Positions 60,318 to 64,000 of a stretch of 64,000 bases of DNA are shown here, piece by piece. The first letter of the stretch is position 1, and every line of letters starts with the position of its first letter. The position numbers and the translations under genes were made by a program. The notes below the pieces were generated by a model. The model was given only the letters and a program-made list of their open reading frames with translations, had not been told where the DNA came from and did no database searches. The stretch is taken from positions 32,478 through 96,477 of the forward strand of contig CAJJDP010000107.1 in NCBI GenBank assembly GCA_905182995.1, written 5' to 3'. Origin of the DNA: Paramecium octaurelia. Its lineage: Eukaryota; Ciliophora; Oligohymenophorea; Peniculida; Parameciidae.

Positions 60318-60911
60318 ATGGATTTCAATACTAAGGTTGATGAATAACTAATCTATGAAGGCAAGTGGCTGCATTACAAATTTCTTCATTTTGAAGTAAA
60401 TGGACACAAAAAAGTATGGGAGTTTGTTGAAAGACCTCCAGGTCATAGAGGAGGTGTAGAAATCATACCCATCATCAAATACAAAGAAAAACCATCTCAG
60501 CTGATTCTCATTGCCAATTTTAGACCTCCCATTAGAAAATTTTGTCTGGAATTCCCATCAGGCTTAGTAGATCAAGAAGGTACCATTGAAGAGAATGGTC
60601 TCAGAGAAATCAAAGAGGAAACAGGATATACAGCACAGATTAGACATTTTCAATATAATGGAGTGCGCATAAGAAACGACCCCTGGAAATCTACAGAGAA
60701 TGAAGTAAGCATTGTTGTTGACATCGATGGGGATTCGGAAGTCAATCTCAATCCAAAATAATAATTGGAATCAGATGAGAACATTATTGTTTACAAAATG
60801 AATATGGGAAAGACTTTGGCTGATGAAATATTATAGTTGGCTAAAGAAAAGGATTATGAAATCAGTGGACTTCTGTGGTTTTTTGCCTTGGGCCAATAAT
60901 TTACCAATTGA
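60318..60911 (+). CDS. Nudix hydrolase, ADP-sugar pyrophosphatase type (NUDT5-like)
   Basis: 197 aa, intronless. VWEFVERPPGHRGGVEIIPI, ANFRPPIRKFCLEFPSGLVD and REIKEETGY follow the NUDT5/ADP-ribose pyrophosphatase layout (R-P-P, FPAGL-like). In the Nudix box the first Glu is replaced: the stretch reads GLVDQEG.., so position 6 is Gly and Glu is one residue earlier. The catalytic R-E-x2-E-E-x-G part is intact. It hydrolyses ADP-ribose or related ADP-sugars if active. Followed after 28 bp by the receptor gene. Confidence 0.88.
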
Positions 60912-60939
60912 TGAAATATAATTATATTAGTATTCAATT

Positions 60940-61833
60940 ATGTTATTCTTATCCATATTGATTGGAAGGTGTTTTGCCACTCTCAATCTAACCATTGGAA
61001 TTGACATAAACAATAAGGAATCCTTGGCTTATTTGGGAAGATTGGAATAACATTATGAATAATTTGAAGAAAAAGGATGTAATTCTCTTCTAATTCAATT
61101 AAGTGACCTTGAACATTCGGAATCACATTCTGCCATGCTACACATGCAAATAAAGACATAATTTTACTTAACCTGAAATACATTGCTTTGGAGGTGGAAG
61201 ATATTGTTGTAAGCAATTTTGTATTAATGCTTAGAATTTTCAACTTATGCCAATGGCCAATAGTTACTTACTGAGATTATCAAATAGCAATGCCTATTTG
61301 AAAAGGATATTTAAACATTTTTAAGCTATATCAATTTCTTTTAGTAAGATTGTTTTGAAAGTCCACATTATACATTCTGTTCAGAAAATATATTGAAAAA
61401 TTTGCTTAGTTAAAATACAACCCAACTTGATGAATGCGTTAATGCTAGCTTTTTAGGAGAGGGTGATAAAGCATTGTTAGAAAATCACCTACTTGCTTAA
61501 GAAATGAATAAGTAATATAATGAGAGTTCTCTAAGTGTGTACTTAGATAACAAAGAAATTAAGGATTCGACTTTTCCTGATATGATTGGATAAATTTGTG
61601 AAAAATTAAAAACTGATCCACCTGAATATTGCAATATATTTTCACGTCTTGAAAAAAACACAAGTCTTAAATTAGATGATTAAATCTTCTTTTTTGTTTT
61701 TATAGTACTACTAATGCTCTTAATTTTGATATCAATAAAGGTCTTAAAAAGTGTTAAGTATGTGATATTGGAAAAACAATCAATCCCTGTAGAAGAAACA
61801 ATTGGAATTATTTCAGGGGAAAATGTACAATGA
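60940..61833 (+). CDS. vacuolar-sorting-receptor-like type I membrane protein
   Basis: 280 aa after introns of 25 (61079-61103) and 26 nt (61209-61234). N-terminal signal peptide (MLFLSILIGRCFA); Cys-rich lumenal region with ILPCYTC, CFGGGRYCQF, then LTEIIKQQCLF, a downstream aromatic segment with paired Cys, a second domain ending ICEKLKTDPPEYCN; one C-terminal membrane helix (about 235-257) and a short cytosolic tail. The Cys spacing and blocks match the central and C-terminal lumenal part of plant/protist vacuolar sorting receptors (BP-80 type), but the N-terminal PA domain is missing. Confidence 0.72.
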
Positions 61834-62628
61834 TTTTATGAAATTTTATTAGAGTGTTAATTTAAATAATCATTTATTATGATGACCTTTAATTTATTTA
61901 TTTTCTTTTTGCCAATCTAAATATCTTAGTTAATTAGTTGAATAATAATAAATTTAAAATCATTCATAATTTGTTTTAAACTTCCAATAATTTTGTTCAT
62001 CCCTGATTCTTCTATCAATTTTCAAATGAATTAAAATGGGTTTTCTCCTAAAATGATAAATGTATTATTCCATACTTAATACTAAAAATTGTAATAGTGA
62101 CATTTTTCAATAATTTTTATTCTCATAATTGGAATCAAATTCATAAATTTATTAACAATTAACACACTTATTTATTCTATATCAAAATTTAATATTTTAT
62201 ATTAAATTGTATTATCATTATTATAAGGCAAAATGATAATTAAGTCTACTTCATGAACTCAAATAGTAATATCTTAAGCACTATAAAATTAAAAAAGAAA
62301 CTACATCCTGCTCTAATGATTCTCACAAAAAATCAAATACTCTAACCTTTTATATCATTTTCTATGTTTACTCCTAAAATTCAGATTTTGTGTCCGAAAA
62401 ATCACAAATCCTAGTTGTCAAGGATTCAATTCTATTTCCATATGGAACCAAATATATTCTCTTATATAAATGGTTACAAAAAATAAACTCAGACAATTTA
62501 AGTAATTATATTATATAATCATCAATTATCAATTATCAAACGAAGATTAAACTATTATTCCGTTCTTTAATTCTTTATTTTAATAAAACAAATATCAGTT
62601 GTCGAAGTATTCAATTTTTGTTCTACAA
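61834..62628. other. A+T-rich spacer
   Basis: 795 bp with no supported gene. Confidence 0.5.
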
Positions 62629-62842
62629 ATGATTTTAATATTTATATAGTTATATAGCTATTTTTACACGTATTTATGAGATCCTTATGAATTACAGTGA
62701 GATTTTATTGAGAATGCAGAAAATGATTATTCATTTATAGATAGAAATGAATTGTTAGCATTAAGTAATACTGGACAAATTGTAAATACGTATTAATTAA
62801 TTATAAAAAAGAGGTATAATCACAACAATGAAGTATTGTTGA
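62629..62842 (+). CDS. possible small protein, 61 aa
   Basis: ATG 62629 joins through a 28-nt intron (GTATTTAT..ATTACAG) to a helical, Gln/Ile-rich frame ending at TGA 62840-62842. Intron and composition are plausible, but another frame of the same strand is also open and there is no motif. Confidence 0.25.
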
Positions 62843-62865
62843 TGTTACTTCTTAAGTTATAAAAT

Positions 62866-63216
62866 TCATTAGCGCTTTTTTCTGAAGCCTAGACTTCTAC
62901 TTTTAGGATTTTTTGGCTAAGCAGAAACATGTAAGAGACTTTAATTGATGTTAGGAGATATCACTGATTTAATCCTAACTTCAGTTCTTGTGGGAGCTAT
63001 GTCAATTTCAGCAGATGAAAAAATAATGAGAGGCTGTCTAGTTTTTCTAAGATTGAATTTTCTCTCTTGTAATGTGGAATAATCAATTTGGTATTTGTAT
63101 CTCTCTTTGACTTCTGAGAGAGTTTTAAGGGGTAGATTCATGGTTTGCAACTTCTGATCTAGGGTTAGTTGCTGATTATAATCGAGCATAGATTCCATGA
63201 TTGGTTCTTCAAACAT
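62866..63216 (-). CDS. hypothetical protein, 116 aa
   Basis: Intronless, ATG 63216 to TGA 62866. Acidic/Met-rich start (MFEEPIMESMLDYNQQ), a central KERYKYQIDYSTLQERKF and a basic tail (PKNPKSRSLGFRKKRQ). Coding-like and ciliate-typical, no domain recognised. Confidence 0.6.
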
Positions 63217-63352
63217 TTATAAATATAATAATAATATTGACATTAAAATAAGCCTAATCGATTGAATTATATAATCATCCTCCACATCAGGCTTTCATTT
63301 TAATTTTAATTTATATTTTAAAGTCTTATGGGTAATTGAATTCTTTTAAAAA

Positions 63353-63934
63353 ATGATAATTTTTACAATATTCTCTCATTTTAATAATCACCTTGACTTT
63401 CTAATTAAATATCCAAAGGAATACTTAGATTAATAAATTCAATCAATCCTTGTAAATATTCATCAGCAGTGCCTCCTTTAGGAAGATATCAAAAAAAGAT
63501 ACTCTCCTATTGATTCTGAAAATACACTTAACAATGCTTGTAATAGTAGTATGGATGTTAAAGATAATCCAAAGATAAACCTTACCTCTTACATGATAAT
63601 TTTAATAGTCTTACTTCTCATAAACTTTTTTCTTACATATCATATGAAATTATATCCTCTCTTCTGGTTCAATTTAGATATGTCTTAATCCATAGTTCTT
63701 TTACTACTTAACATCTTTAAACTCCATTCAATAAGGATGCTTTTGAATTTACAGATTGTTTAGTCTACCCATTTTTGTCTAGAATTTTCAATTTCAAAAC
63801 AAGTGGAGGAAATATTTTTAGAACATAAATTCATCTAAAAGCCTCTATAGTAAAATTCCATCGAAGCCATTTCTATTATTTTCCTGTTAAAAGTATCGAA
63901 ATCTTAACTAATGATAACTACTTCTAATAGATGA
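63353..63934 (+). CDS. ORF with one membrane segment, 3' part doubtful
   Basis: 193 codons without TGA. The first half (FLIKYPKEYLDQQIQS, KKRYSPIDSENTLN, then a hydrophobic SYMIILIVLLLINFFL helix) looks coding. The second half lies antisense to the frame at 63640-64000, which looks more protein-like, so the true 3' end may be near 63650. Not both can be fully right as drawn. Confidence 0.35.
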
Positions 63935-64000
63935 TTAAAATGATTCATTTTTTTAAAGTCTTTAGTTTTAATTTCCTATACTTTTCTTTTTAGCTCTTCC
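63640..64000 (-). CDS. partial protein, 5' end outside the window
   Basis: A minus-strand frame open from the window edge to TGA at 63640-63642 (about 119 codons): EELKRKVQEIKTKDFKKMN, then IEMASMEFYYRGF, ending SKLNQKRGYNFI. Charged, helical, coding-like; no family recognised. It is antisense to the 3' part of the plus ORF at 63353. Confidence 0.45.

Overview
The window is a piece of ciliate macronuclear DNA, most likely Paramecium (P. tetraurelia or a close relative). TAA and TAG fall inside clearly conserved proteins wherever glutamine is expected (for example Gln5 of histone H3), and only TGA ends genes. Introns are tiny (about 18-36 nt, GT..AG), gene spacing is very short, and the DNA is A+T-rich. 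Translations, splice sites and family calls were made by eye. Family names rest on motifs seen in the sequence, not on a database search. Because only TGA stops translation, open frames of 60-90 codons arise by chance here, so short genes without motifs get low confidence.

1-9.2 kb: a DGAT2-type acyltransferase, an unknown protein, and a giant minus-strand guanylyl cyclase fused to a P-type-ATPase-like half. 9.8-12.8 kb: two unknown proteins and a divergent histone H3. 13.3-17.5 kb: arginase, splicing factor SF3A3 and a choline/ethanolamine phosphotransferase, followed by tRNA-Lys(UUU). 18.2-23.8 kb: a DUSP-domain protein, an unknown protein, an unkempt-like CCCH zinc-finger protein, an ANP32-like acidic LRR protein and TVP23. 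24.0-28.2 kb: a cyclic-nucleotide-domain K+ channel with a C-terminal zinc knuckle, back to back with a zeta-class glutathione transferase. 29-35.5 kb: a membrane RING protein, unknowns, a 17beta-HSD12-like ketoreductase with a dilysine tail, a stand-alone PARP-type zinc finger and a protein kinase.

35.6-44.6 kb: a two-HMG-box protein, a coiled-coil protein, a possible RasGEF, an EF-hand protein with repeated F-x-P-x-I motifs, an S49-like peptidase and a TRAF-type zinc-finger protein with a UIM-like tail. 45.3-53.1 kb: an unknown protein, the V-ATPase c'' subunit, and a very compact four-gene cluster (coiled-coil, CoA-type Nudix, PB1+NZF, two-RRM) separated by 12, 6 and 14 bp, then a protein with a myristoylation-type N-terminus. 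53.1-55.7 kb is an apparently exact 1291-bp direct duplication on both sides of a single N, probably an assembly artefact, which duplicates the 3' part of the following gene. 56.3-64 kb: several small unknowns, malate dehydrogenase, an ADP-sugar-type Nudix protein, a reduced vacuolar-sorting-receptor-like membrane protein, and overlapping unresolved ORFs at the window end.

Most genes are ordinary eukaryotic housekeeping or signalling functions. No mobile element, CRISPR array or operon was seen. The most notable items are the ATPase-cyclase fusion with a missing DGET motif, the K+ channel with a zinc knuckle, the short VSR-like receptor, the 102-aa PB1+NZF protein and the ultra-short intergenic spacers.
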